From: Methylobacterium sp. NMS14P
GTDB lineage: Bacteria > Pseudomonadota > Alphaproteobacteria > Rhizobiales > Beijerinckiaceae
Direction of reading: 5' to 3'
NCBI RefSeq assembly: GCF_028583545.1
Contig: NZ_CP087106.1
Coordinates: 1,054,001 to 1,118,000, forward strand
DNA length: 64,000 bases
Of the stretch, positions 1-8,475 are shown piece by piece. The position numbers and the translations under genes are program-made. The first letter of the stretch is position 1; the number at the start of each line of letters is the position of its first letter. Under the pieces are notes generated by a model, which was not told where the DNA came from, searched no databases, and saw only the letters and a program-made list of their open reading frames with translations.

Positions 1-230
1 CGGAAGCCGGTGGTGTCGCGGGCGATCCGGCCGACCGGGTCGCGGGGGCTGTCGGCCGCCACCGGGGCGAACACCGCGATCTTGCGGGCGTAGGGGGCAC
101 CGCCCGGGGTGGTCGGGACCGAATCGGCGTTGGCGAGGTTCTCGGAGATCGCGCGGATCCGCCCGCTCTGCACCTGCCGGCCGGCGGCCAGGGCGCCGGC
201 GGCCGAGTTGAGGGCGCTGGTGTCCGGCAT
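1..230 (-). CDS. flgC: Flagellar basal-body rod protein FlgC (5' part, runs off the window)
   Basis: The reverse strand from the ATG at 230 reads through to base 1 without a stop, giving about 76 N-terminal residues. They contain the rod-protein signature SENLANADS followed by PTTPGGAPYARK, which matches FlgC, a component of the proximal rod that carries the drive shaft through the periplasm. Only the N-terminal rod domain is visible; the rest lies outside. A TTAA-N7-TTAA element lies about 52 bases upstream of the start. The gene is downstream of the formyltransferase gene on the same strand but is probably transcribed separately. The FlgC assignment is by motif recognition on a partial protein. 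Confidence 0.85.
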   Translation of the reverse strand, partial: MPDTSALNSAAGALAAGRQVQSGRIRAISENLANADSVPTTPGGAPYARKIAVFAPVAADSPRDPVGRIARDTTGF

Positions 231-280
231 GCGCGGGCCCTGTCGACGGCGAGGATCTGACCGAGTCCTTGCCGAACAGC

Positions 281-297
281 CTTAACCGAGGGTTAAG
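281..297. promoter_or_regulatory. CtrA-type box TTAA-N7-TTAA upstream of flgC
   Basis: CTTAACCGAGGGTTAAG is a perfect inverted repeat and contains exactly TTAA, seven bases, TTAA, the form of the CtrA recognition motif in alphaproteobacteria. It lies about 52 bases before flgC and overlaps the stop codon of the upstream formyltransferase gene. CtrA control of flagellar genes is well known in this class; binding here is inferred. Confidence 0.5.
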
Positions 298-1153
298 ACG
301 CCCGCGCGGAGAGGCTCAGCGCGTCCCTGAGATCCTGGCCGTCGGTGAGGCGCAGGCCGCGGCGGCGGAGCCCGGCCAGCAGCGCGCGGTCGGGGAACGG
401 GCAGTACGGCAGAACCGGCGCGGTCCGCCCCTCCGGCAGCGTGCCGGTCCGCGCGACCTCGTCGAGCAGCCGGTCGAGCATCGCGCGCCCGTGGGCGTGG
501 AGCGCCACCGAGGCCCGGGTCGCGGTGGTGCCCTCGGGCAGCGCCACCGCTTCCTGAGCGAGGATCGCGCCGGTGTCGATGGCGGCGGCCAGCCGGTGCA
601 GGGTCATGCCGAACTGCCCGGGCCCGTCGGCCAGCGCGTGGATCGTCGGCACCGGGCCCCGGTGGCGCGGCAGCAGGCCGGGATGCCCGTTGATGCCGCC
701 GAGCCGCGCCAGGCCGATGATCTCGGGCCTCAGGATCTGGTCGAAATGGTAGGTGAGGATCAGGTCCGGTGCCGCGTCCCGCAGTGCCCGCGCGACCTCC
801 GGGCCGTTGACGTCGTCGACCGTCAGGGTCGGGATGCCGAGGCGGCGGCACAGGGTCCTGAGCGGCGTCGCCTCCGGCGCGTCGCCGCTTCCGGACGCCG
901 CCTGGGTCAGGGGCGCCAGGGGCCGCAGCAGGTCCGGGAGGCCGAAATTGACCGCGAGGTAGGGCAGGATCCCGGCGCCCGAGCGCGCGAGGTGGCGCCG
1001 GATCTGCCCCGTGAGGCCGCCGCTCGACGGCCGCTCGGCGTTCGAGAGCCCCACCAGCGCGACGTCGCCGCGGAGATCGGCGACGAGCCGGCGCACCGTG
1101 CGGGCGTTCGGCAGCGCCTCCAGGACGAACAGCGCGATCCTCGGCCGCGCCAT
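293..1153 (-). CDS. Formyltransferase-family protein, probably a sugar N-formyltransferase
   Basis: The 286-residue product has a formyl-transferase N-terminal fold. The family's catalytic triad is visible as Asn155 and His157 in the stretch INGHPGLLPRHRG and Asp193 in AAIDTG, the same arrangement as in methionyl-tRNA formyltransferase. The C-terminal anticodon-binding part of Fmt is missing, so it is not the housekeeping enzyme. Its start overlaps the stop of the upstream SDR gene by one base (TGATG), which suggests translational coupling. Beside capsule genes, the simplest role is N-formylation of an amino sugar using 10-formyl-tetrahydrofolate. The substrate is not readable from sequence. 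Confidence 0.75.
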   Translation of the reverse strand: MARPRIALFVLEALPNARTVRRLVADLRGDVALVGLSNAERPSSGGLTGQIRRHLARSGAGILPYLAVNFGLPDLLRPLAPLTQAASGSGDAPEATPLRTLCRRLGIPTLTVDDVNGPEVARALRDAAPDLILTYHFDQILRPEIIGLARLGGINGHPGLLPRHRGPVPTIHALADGPGQFGMTLHRLAAAIDTGAILAQEAVALPEGTTATRASVALHAHGRAMLDRLLDEVARTGTLPEGRTAPVLPYCPFPDRALLAGLRRRGLRLTDGQDLRDALSLSARAS

Positions 1154-1920
1154 CAGCGCCGCTTCCGGCGCTGGAACCGGAAGGCGTAGAGGCCGGCTTT
1201 GCGGACGCTCTCGGGCAGGAGCAGCACGGTGCGGGCGAGCGCCGTGAGGATGTACGGGAAGGCGATCACGTCGCGGTTGGCCGCGATGCCCTTGGCGATC
1301 CGCACGGCCGCCTCCTCGGCGCTGATTTCCAGCGGCCGCCAGCCCTTGAGCTCGCCGCCCATCGGCGTCTTCACGTAGCCCGGGGTGACGACGTTGACCT
1401 TCACGCCCCGGGGCGCGACCTTCTGGCGCAGGGCTAGGCCGTGTGCGACCAGGGCCGCCTTGGCGCCGCTATAGGCCGGCGCGTCCTGGAGCGGCGCGTA
1501 GGCCGCGAGCGACGACAGCAGCACGATCTGACCGTGCCCGCGCTGGAGCATCAGCGTCAGGGTCGGCAGGATCACGTTGAGCGTGCCGGTGTAGTTGATG
1601 TCGGCGGTCTCGAAGGCCACGTCCTCGGCCTCCACCTGCCCCTCCTGGTTGCCGCCGTTCACCGCCGCGTTGGCGATGACGAGGTCGAGGGGGCCCTCGG
1701 CGTCCGACCGGTGGACCAGCGCCGCGGTGGCGGCCCGGTCGCGGGTGTCGAGTCGGGCGGTCTCGACGGCGGCGCCGCCGGCGCGGCAGTCGCGGGCGAC
1801 GATCTCCAGCCGCTCGGCGTTGCGGCCGACCAGGATGAGGCTCGCGCCGGCTTGCGCGTAGTGGCGCGCCAGAGCGGCGCCGATGCCGCTCGACGCGCCG
1901 GTGATCAGAATGCGGGGCAT
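1153..1920 (-). CDS. Short-chain dehydrogenase/reductase, RkpH-like
   Basis: This 255-residue classical SDR has the cofactor loop TGASSGIG at residues 7-14, NAA near 84-86, a catalytic Ser near 136-137, and Tyr150 and Lys154 in YSGAK. Length is normal and the ATG at 1920 is the natural start. It lies between the KpsS-like gene and the formyltransferase gene and is coupled to the latter. The rhizobial rkp-1 region has an SDR (RkpH) in the same gene set as a polyketide synthase, an oxoamine synthase and an LtaS-like protein, all present here. A 3-ketosphinganine-reductase-like role, reducing the ketone formed by the oxoamine synthase, is inferred. Confidence 0.8.
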   Translation of the reverse strand: MPRILITGASSGIGAALARHYAQAGASLILVGRNAERLEIVARDCRAGGAAVETARLDTRDRAATAALVHRSDAEGPLDLVIANAAVNGGNQEGQVEAEDVAFETADINYTGTLNVILPTLTLMLQRGHGQIVLLSSLAAYAPLQDAPAYSGAKAALVAHGLALRQKVAPRGVKVNVVTPGYVKTPMGGELKGWRPLEISAEEAAVRIAKGIAANRDVIAFPYILTALARTVLLLPESVRKAGLYAFRFQRRKRR

Positions 1921-2035
1921 GGGGCGGGTTACGCCGCCGCGCGGGGAAAGATCAAGGTCGGGAAAGGCTCACCGGCGGTGAAAGCCACTTCAAAGGCCGC
2001 CGAACGGCGCCGACTCGGGGCCGCGGCGGGTCCGG

Positions 2036-3343
2036 TCAGTAGACCGGCGCGAGCTCGCCGTCCCGCTCGGCGACCTCGCTGACCGCCCGCGCCGCCGCCA
2101 GCATCGAGTCGGGCAGCGCCGCCTCCATCCGCGGCACCGAGCCGGCCACCGCGCGGTCGATCGCCTCCTCGGAGAAGAAGCCGCCGTTGACCTGGGTCCG
2201 GTGCAGGACCACGCGGCGGAAATCCGCCATCAGGTCCATCTCCGGCGGCGTCGGATTCTTCCAGAAGCTGTCGAGGTCGCCCTGATGGGTCAGGCCGGCC
2301 ATGTTGTAGATCGCGGTGCCGACCGCGTGGGTCGGGCAGCCCATCTCCAGGGACAGCATCCCCACGGTCGAGTTGACGATGACCACGCCGCGGGCGCCCT
2401 TGATCAGGGCCGGGAGGTCGCCGCCGTCGATGAAGTCGAGCCGGTCGCTGACGCCGTGGCGCCGGGCCGAGGCGCGGGCGAACTTGCGCCAGTTGATCAG
2501 TCCGCTGTCGAGCGGGTGCAGCTTCACCAGCAGCCGGGTCGGCGCCGACGAGCCGTCCGCGAAGGACTTGATCACCCGGTCCATGAAGCCCTCGACGCCG
2601 AGGAACGGCGAGTGGACCCGGATCTGGTAATCGCTGTCGAGCTGCAGCGGCAGCAGGAAGTAATCGCAGCCGACCGCGCGGTAGATCTCGTCGCAGCGCG
2701 CCGCCTCGCGGCGGGTATGGGCGCGGCGCGTGAACTTCTTGATCCAGCCGGCGTACTCGGCCGCGATATGGGTCGGCCGGTGGCTGCGGAAATGCGGGAA
2801 GAGGTAGGGGAACAGGACGTTGGCGAGGTTGTAGCCGACGTCCCACACGCTGCGGCGGGCCATGTCGCCGGTCGACGGCATCGCCCGGCCGGGCTGCGGC
2901 AGGCGCCGCGCCAGGGACCGGATCTCGGCGGCCGTCCGGGGGAGGGACGAGAAGCCGTTCACGCCGCCCAGCTCGCAGGTGATCCAGTTCGGGCGGATGT
3001 AGCCCTCCTCGAACACGTGCACCCGCAGGCCGCGATACTCGGCGATCATGCGGGCCGCCTTGTGGAACGGCCGGCAATCGCCGAACAGCACGATGTCGGT
3101 CACGCTCTCGCGGTCGAGATAGGATTCGAGATACTCGCCCCAGGCCTCGCGGCGGCCGCGGTAATTGTCGGCCTCGCCGCTCCAGAACAGCCAGTCGCCG
3201 GGGCAGAGATTGATGCGCCGGACGCTGTGTCCCCGCGCGCGCAGCGCCTTTCCGAGATCCGAGAAGAACGGCGTCGCGATGCCCTGCAGGAAGAGGAAGG
3301 TCGCGGGGCGGTCGCGGAGGGCGTCGGGGGCGGGCTGTTGCAT
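2036..3343 (-). CDS. KpsS-like capsule polysaccharide (Kdo) transferase
   Basis: The 435-residue product starts at the ATG at 3343 (MQQPAPDALRDRPATFLFLQG); longer in-frame extensions upstream look non-coding. It has features of the KpsS/LipB capsule family: FLQGIATPFFSDLGKALRARGH near the N-terminus, the acidic stretch VFEEGYIRPNWITCE, VKLHPLDSG and NSTVGMLSLEMGCP. KpsS proteins add the first beta-Kdo to a phospholipid acceptor on the cytoplasmic face of the inner membrane. The gene is divergent from the KpsC-like gene across a 337-base gap and is followed by the SDR gene 115 bases downstream. Family membership is clear; the acceptor lipid is not. Confidence 0.85.
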   Translation of the reverse strand: MQQPAPDALRDRPATFLFLQGIATPFFSDLGKALRARGHSVRRINLCPGDWLFWSGEADNYRGRREAWGEYLESYLDRESVTDIVLFGDCRPFHKAARMIAEYRGLRVHVFEEGYIRPNWITCELGGVNGFSSLPRTAAEIRSLARRLPQPGRAMPSTGDMARRSVWDVGYNLANVLFPYLFPHFRSHRPTHIAAEYAGWIKKFTRRAHTRREAARCDEIYRAVGCDYFLLPLQLDSDYQIRVHSPFLGVEGFMDRVIKSFADGSSAPTRLLVKLHPLDSGLINWRKFARASARRHGVSDRLDFIDGGDLPALIKGARGVVIVNSTVGMLSLEMGCPTHAVGTAIYNMAGLTHQGDLDSFWKNPTPPEMDLMADFRRVVLHRTQVNGGFFSEEAIDRAVAGSVPRMEAALPDSMLAAARAVSEVAERDGELAPVY

Positions 3344-3680
3344 TCCGCGGCGCTTCTGTCCTTGACCCTGTGCCGGATGAACCGAGCCGGCGAGAGACTC
3401 TTGAGGTGGCACGGTGCCCGGCGGGCCCGCAATCCGAAGCCATGCCGCGGCATGGCATTTCCGCGCCGGCGTGGCCCGTCTGCAACGGTCCTGCGCCTGC
3501 GGCTCAGCCTTCGGATTAGGCGGCCAATCGCGGCGACGATATGTCCAAATCCTTTCCAGGACGTGGCGACGGCGACGCGCGCTCAGGTTGTCCCCGCGTT
3601 GCAACACCATCCCATGCCGGCGAAAATGCGCTACAGGCGGGTTCCGCACCTCAACCCGACCGGAGCCGGACGCACCGACC
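3344..3680. promoter_or_regulatory. Divergent intergenic region between kpsS-like and kpsC-like genes
   Basis: These 337 bases separate two divergent capsule genes and must hold both promoters, although I cannot pick convincing -35/-10 pairs by eye. The one clear element is a perfect 18-base palindrome, GCCATGCCGCGGCATGGC at 3439-3456, a candidate operator. No credible gene lies in the gap. Confidence 0.45.
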
Positions 3681-5195
3681 ATGCCCGCTGACCCGACCCC
3701 GTCGCTCTACGCGACCGGCCGCACGATCCGCCGCCTGCGGGCGGAGATCGAGGCCGCGACGGGCCTCGCCTTCGGTCCGGCACGCCCCGGCGCCATCGGC
3801 GCGGCCTGGGGCGCGGCCTGGGGCGCGGGCAGCCTCGCCGGGCGCCTGCTGGCGCTGACGGGGGGGCGCCGGCTCGTGGTCGCGCCCGGGCCCATGCTGA
3901 GCCCCTACGACTCGCCGGAGGCCGGCTACGCGTCCCTGCGGATCACCCTCGACGGCGTGCCCCTGGGCGGGGAGGGCGGCGTCCACTACCTCGATCCCTG
4001 GAGCCGGGCGCCGATCGACCGCGCGACCTGCGCCGAGCGGGTGGCGTGGCTCGCCGCGCGCTTCGCCGAGAACGACCGGCGGGTGGTCTATGTCGGGATG
4101 TCGCGCTGGAAGCGGCCCGCCCTCGACGTCCTGGGCACCGGGCCCGCCGGCCGGCCGATCCACACCATGACCACCGAGGCCGCGATCGCCGCAGGGCAGC
4201 GCCACGGCGGCCGCATCCTCGCTTGGGCGACGCGCGCACCGGGCCAGCTCGAGGAGGCCTGCGCGCGGGCCGGGCTGCCCCTGGCCCGCGTCGAGGACGG
4301 GTTCCTGCGCTCCGTGGGGCTCGGCGCCAGCCTGCAGCCCGGCGCCTCCATCGTGGTGGACGACCTCGGCATCTACTACGACCCGCGCCGGGAGAGCCGC
4401 CTGCAGCGGCTGCTCGCCGAGGCCGACTTCACCCCGGACCTCGTTGCCCGGGCGCGGCGCCTGCGCGAGGAGGTCGTGGCGCGCCGGCTCAGCAAGTACA
4501 ATGTCGGCCTCGACGCCGCTTCGCTCGACTGGCCGGCCGGCCGGCGGATCGTGCTCGTGCCCGGTCAGGTCGAGGACGACGCCTCGGTGCGCCACGGCTC
4601 GCCGCTGGTCCGCTCGAACAGGGCGCTGCTGGAAGCGGCGCGGCGGCGCAACCCGGACGCGTTCCTGCTCTACAAGCCGCATCCCGACGTGGAGGCCGGG
4701 TTCCGTCCCGGCATCATCCCGGAGGCGGAGGTTCTGACCCTGGCCGACCGGATCGTGGGCGGCCTCAGCATCGTCGACCTCCTCGACCGGGTGCATCACG
4801 TCGAGACCATGACGTCGCTCGCCGGGTTCGAGGCCCTGATCCGCGGGCTCACCGTGGCGACCCACGGCCGGCCGTTCTACTCCGGCTGGGGCCTGTCGGA
4901 GGATCTCGCGCCGGGGGCCGACCGCGGCCGCCGGCTGAACCTCGACGAGCTGGTGGCCGGCGCCATGATCCTCTACGCGCGCTACCTCGACCCGGTGGCG
5001 ATGAAGCCGTGCACCCCGGAGCAGCTCCTCGACCGCCTCAGCGCGGCCCGGGCGGCGGCGCCGCGCAACGCCTTGTCCCTCGGCCGGACGGCCCATCTGG
5101 TCATGCGCGCCCGCTACGGCCTCCTCAATCCCGTGGTGCGGGCCCTGCGCAGCCGGCGCGGCGTCGGTCGCGAGGCCGGCGGCGGACCGCGCTAG
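3681..5195 (+). CDS. KpsC-like capsule polysaccharide (Kdo) transferase, single-module length
   Basis: The 504-residue product starts at the ATG at 3681. It carries the KpsC/LipA signatures VEDGFLRSVGLGASLQPGASIVVDD (split: VEDGFLRS then VGLGA), YYDPRRESRLQ, VPGQVEDDASVRHGSP, LLYKPHPDVE and THGRPFYSGWG. KpsC-type enzymes extend the beta-Kdo linker that joins capsule chains to their lipid anchor. Enterobacterial KpsC is about 670 residues with two transferase modules. Here one complete module is obvious after residue 100 and the first 100 residues are poorly conserved, so the protein may perform only one linkage. RkpJ of rhizobia is a relative. Confidence 0.85.
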   Translation: MPADPTPSLYATGRTIRRLRAEIEAATGLAFGPARPGAIGAAWGAAWGAGSLAGRLLALTGGRRLVVAPGPMLSPYDSPEAGYASLRITLDGVPLGGEGGVHYLDPWSRAPIDRATCAERVAWLAARFAENDRRVVYVGMSRWKRPALDVLGTGPAGRPIHTMTTEAAIAAGQRHGGRILAWATRAPGQLEEACARAGLPLARVEDGFLRSVGLGASLQPGASIVVDDLGIYYDPRRESRLQRLLAEADFTPDLVARARRLREEVVARRLSKYNVGLDAASLDWPAGRRIVLVPGQVEDDASVRHGSPLVRSNRALLEAARRRNPDAFLLYKPHPDVEAGFRPGIIPEAEVLTLADRIVGGLSIVDLLDRVHHVETMTSLAGFEALIRGLTVATHGRPFYSGWGLSEDLAPGADRGRRLNLDELVAGAMILYARYLDPVAMKPCTPEQLLDRLSAARAAAPRNALSLGRTAHLVMRARYGLLNPVVRALRSRRGVGREAGGGPR

Positions 5196-5412
5196 GCAGG
5201 ACGCGCGGCGCGAATCCGGTTCCGCGAGACCCTGATGTGACACCAAAGCGATAGCGCGCGCTGCTAGAGTCAGCCCGCAGCCGCACGCCCCGGGGCCGAC
5301 TCCGATCACTCTGGATCAGGAACGGCCCGCAAGTCCTTGCTCCCGCGCGCTGTTTCCCGCCGGATCGGATCCCGGCGGCGAGCACGCCCGCCCCACGCCG
5401 AGTGTCCGTGTC

Positions 5413-6903
5413 TTGACGACGTTCCTCATCGCCACCGGTCTCGCGCTCGCCGTGTGCCTCGTCCTGGAGGTGTTCGCGGGCGACTCGATCACCCGGGCGA
5501 GCCTCGCCCCCCGGGATCTCGGCCTGCGGCTGCTCGGCTACCTGCTGATCCTGCTGTTCTGGTTCGAGTTCTCGTGGCGGCCCTGGCTCGCCGGGCTGAC
5601 CTGCGCGATCACCGTGGCGATCCTGATCGTCGTCAGCCGGGCGAAGCGCTCGGTGATCGGCGAGCCGCTGCTGTTCAGCGATTTCGCCCTGCTGCCCCAG
5701 GTGCCGCGGCACCCGCAGCTCTACTACATCCCGCCCCTGTGGAACCCGCGCATCTCCGTGCCGGTCCTGCTCACCCTGGCGGTCACCGCGCTGTGGTACT
5801 GGATCGAGCCGAGCGTGCTGCCCACCGCGACCCTCCCGCGGGTGCTGTCGATGCTCGGCCTCCCGCTCGCGCTCTGGCTGCTGGTCAAGGCGGCCCCGCG
5901 CCCGCCGCTCGCTCGACTCATCGCGCGCTGGTTCCCCGAGCCCGACCTGGAGGCGGACGTGACCCGGGTCGGCCTCCCGGCGAGCCTCCTGGGCTACACC
6001 GCCCGGGCGATGGCGGGCGGCGTGCCGGTGCCCGCGGCGCCGGCGCTGCCGGAGGGCCCGGGCGACGACGTCGTCGTGGTGATCCAGCTCGAGTCCTTCG
6101 TCGATCCGGAGCGGCTCGGCGGCGCGAAGCTGCCGGCGATGGACCTGTTCCGCACCCGGGCCGCGCAGCACGGGCGCCTCCGGGTTCCGGCGCACGGCGC
6201 CTACACGATGCGCAGCGAGCACGCGGTGCTCACCGGCCGGCCGTCCGAGAGCCTCGGCTTCGGCCGCTACGACCCCTACACGTCGCGAAGCGGCGACGAG
6301 CCGACGAGCCTCGCCCGGCTCGCCGGTGGACGGGGCTACGGGACCCTGTTCCTGCACCCGTTCCACCGCGATTTCTTCCGCCGGGCGCGGGTGATGGAGG
6401 CCTTCGGCTTCGCCGATCTCGTGATGGGGGAGGCGTTCGCGGAGGCCCCGCGCGTCGGCCCCTATGTCGGGGACGTCGCCCTCGGCGCGCGGCTCCTCGC
6501 GGAAGTCCGGGCCCGGCGCGCGCCGCTGTTCCTGTTCTGCGTGACCATGGAGAACCACGGCCCGTGGAAGCCCGGACGGCTGCCGGGCATCGACGATCCG
6601 CAGGCGCAGTATCTCCACCACGTCGCCAATACCGGTCGGATGGTCGAGGATCTCGTCGCGGGCCTGGACGCGATCGCCCGCGAGCGCGGCCAGACCATCA
6701 CGCTCTGCGTGTTCGGCGACCACGCACCGTCGCTGCCGAGCTGCAAGCCGGGCTTCGGCGGGCGGACCACCGAGTACGCCCTGTTCCGCTTCGGCCGCCC
6801 GCAGGAGGCCCCGCGCCGCGTCGACATCGCCGCCGACGAGCTCGGGCGGGCGCTGCGCGGGAGTCTCGCGACCGCGCCTGCGGACATCGCCGCGGGGACA
6901 TGA
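5413..6903 (+). CDS. LtaS-like membrane phosphotransferase/sulfatase-fold protein, RkpI-like
   Basis: The 496-residue product has about five hydrophobic segments in the first 165 residues and an alkaline-phosphatase/sulfatase-fold domain after about residue 215. Metal and catalytic residues match LtaS: Glu227 in IQLESF, the likely nucleophile Thr265 in HGAYTMRSEH, and Asp436-His437 in FGDHAP. LtaS-type enzymes transfer phospho-alcohol groups outside the inner membrane. The start is a TTG at 5413; no ATG or GTG in frame gives a better N-terminus. It lies 217 bases after the KpsC-like gene on the same strand. In rhizobial rkp-1 loci RkpI has the same fold. A head-group transfer role in capsule or lipid modification is inferred. 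Confidence 0.8.
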   Translation: MTTFLIATGLALAVCLVLEVFAGDSITRASLAPRDLGLRLLGYLLILLFWFEFSWRPWLAGLTCAITVAILIVVSRAKRSVIGEPLLFSDFALLPQVPRHPQLYYIPPLWNPRISVPVLLTLAVTALWYWIEPSVLPTATLPRVLSMLGLPLALWLLVKAAPRPPLARLIARWFPEPDLEADVTRVGLPASLLGYTARAMAGGVPVPAAPALPEGPGDDVVVVIQLESFVDPERLGGAKLPAMDLFRTRAAQHGRLRVPAHGAYTMRSEHAVLTGRPSESLGFGRYDPYTSRSGDEPTSLARLAGGRGYGTLFLHPFHRDFFRRARVMEAFGFADLVMGEAFAEAPRVGPYVGDVALGARLLAEVRARRAPLFLFCVTMENHGPWKPGRLPGIDDPQAQYLHHVANTGRMVEDLVAGLDAIARERGQTITLCVFGDHAPSLPSCKPGFGGRTTEYALFRFGRPQEAPRRVDIAADELGRALRGSLATAPADIAAGT

Positions 6904-7096
6904 TACGGTTAAGCTTGCGCGGCATAAGCGTGGCTGTGCCACGCTGGTGACGCATTGCCCGCGGATAGCGCAACCGTCCGTACGGCGGCCGCCGCTCCGG
7001 CGCGGCCGTTAAAGCGATCGCAGCGTTTGGCGGTCAAACTGGATATCCCGGCCCGGGCCAGCGATGGCGCGGGCTCGGCGAGGAGAAGTCTTTGTG

Positions 7097-8281
7097 ATGC
7101 TGCGTAAGACGGCGTGCACCGCCCTGATGGCCGCCCTGGCGGCTGGATCTGCCGGCGGCTGCACGTACCTGCCCGCGGCGGGTCCGACGGCGAGCGCGAT
7201 CCAGGCCGGGGCTGAGGTCGCCACGGCCGACGGCGGGATCCTTGCCCGCTACGAGATCATCGACGTCACCCCCTCGGTGGTCGAGGCCCTGCGCGGCCGC
7301 CCCCTGGACAGCCTGCTCGCCTCCTTCGGCGATCACCGCCCCTCCTCCGAGCCGGTCATCGGCATCGGCGACATGGTCTCGGTCTCCGTCTGGGAAGCCG
7401 GGTCCGGCGGCCTGTTCTCCGGGCCGCTCGTCGCCGACCGCTTCTCCGCGGGCTCCAAGTCCGCCCTCATCCCCGAGCAGCCCGTCGGGCGCGACGGCGC
7501 CATCTCGGTGCCCTACGCCGGCCGCATCAAGGTCGCCGGCCGCCGGACCCAGGACGTCCAGTCGCTCATCGAGAACGAGCTCGCCGGCAAGGCCATCCAG
7601 CCGCAGGTGCTGGTCTCGGTCACCCGCCCGATCTCCCAGGCCGTGACCGTCACCGGCGAGGGCGCCGCCGGCGCCCGCCTGCCGCTCTCGGGCCACGGCG
7701 ACCGCATCCTCGACGTCATCGCCGCCGCCGGCGGCAACCGCGCGCCGGTCAACGAGACCTTCGTGCGGCTCTCGCGCGGTCCGGTGACCGCGACCGTGCC
7801 GCTGACCACGGTGGTGTCGAACCCCAGGGAGAACATCTACCTGCGGCCCAACGACGTGCTCACCCTGGTGCGCGACCCGCAGACCTTCATCGCGGTGGGC
7901 GCGCTGGGCAACAGCACCGAGTTGCCGTTCCAGGCCGACGGCATCACGCTGGCGCAGGCGCTGGCCAAGGCGCGCGGCCTGTCGGACTTCGCCGCCGACC
8001 CGGCCGGGACGTTCATCTTCCGGTTCGAGCCGGCCAGCGTCGTGCGCCGGCTCAGCCCCAGCTCGAGGCTGCTCGGCACGCCGCTGGTGCCGGTGGTCTA
8101 CCGGATCGACATGCGCGACCCCAACAGCCTGTTCGTCTCCCAGGCGTTCCGCATGCGCAACCGCGACCTGATCTACGTGTCGAACGCGCCCTTCACCGAG
8201 GTCCAGAAGGTCCTCACCGCCTTCAACGGCGTCACAGGACCGGTTTCGTCGCTTTCGACCGCCTATTTCTACACCAAGTAA
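7097..8281 (+). CDS. Polysaccharide export protein, Wza/KpsD-like
   Basis: The 394-residue product begins with a signal peptide and a weak lipobox (SAGGC, Cys near residue 22), followed by a poly-export domain (IGIGDMVSVSVWEAGSGGLF) and SLBB-type repeats. Family members form the outer-membrane channel for capsule or exopolysaccharide export. The ATG at 7097 is preceded by AGGAGA at 7081-7086; a GTG three bases earlier is possible. The gene is monocistronic by position and converges on the oxoamine synthase gene at a strong hairpin. No KpsM/KpsT ABC transporter or Wzc-type co-polymerase is in the window. Confidence 0.87.
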   Translation: MLRKTACTALMAALAAGSAGGCTYLPAAGPTASAIQAGAEVATADGGILARYEIIDVTPSVVEALRGRPLDSLLASFGDHRPSSEPVIGIGDMVSVSVWEAGSGGLFSGPLVADRFSAGSKSALIPEQPVGRDGAISVPYAGRIKVAGRRTQDVQSLIENELAGKAIQPQVLVSVTRPISQAVTVTGEGAAGARLPLSGHGDRILDVIAAAGGNRAPVNETFVRLSRGPVTATVPLTTVVSNPRENIYLRPNDVLTLVRDPQTFIAVGALGNSTELPFQADGITLAQALAKARGLSDFAADPAGTFIFRFEPASVVRRLSPSSRLLGTPLVPVVYRIDMRDPNSLFVSQAFRMRNRDLIYVSNAPFTEVQKVLTAFNGVTGPVSSLSTAYFYTK

Positions 8282-8391
8282 GCGCCCGACGCCTCGCGAC
8301 GGACGCCGGGATCGCGCGGCCCCGGTTCCCGTCGCGTCGATCCTGCCGATGCGCGCGTCCGACCGAGGCCGCGGAGACCGGTCGCTCGAAT

Positions 8392-8430
8392 GCCGAAGGG
8401 CGCGCGGATGTCATCCGCGCCCCCTTCGGC
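8392..8430. terminator. Long hairpin between convergent wza-like and oxoamine synthase genes
   Basis: Arms of 18 bases (8392-8409 and 8413-8430) pair with a single mismatch around a three-base loop. There is no U-run on either side, but the position between two convergent genes suits a bidirectional terminator. Confidence 0.6.
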
Positions 8431-8475
8431 TTCGTGAGGCTCTCAGGCGACCGGGGCCCGCGGCCCCGGCCGGGC

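Noticed and set aside
293..1153. Annotation as methionyl-tRNA formyltransferase
   Set aside because: The C-terminal tRNA-binding domain is absent and the gene is coupled to a capsule-locus SDR gene; no def gene is adjacent.
269..1189. Forward frame of about 306 codons over the formyltransferase gene
   Set aside because: The reverse strand carries the intact formyltransferase triad; the forward product is compositionally biased.
3651..5309. Reverse-strand frame opposite the KpsC-like gene
   Set aside because: Shadow of a gene with clear KpsC motifs; no ribosome-binding site and biased composition.
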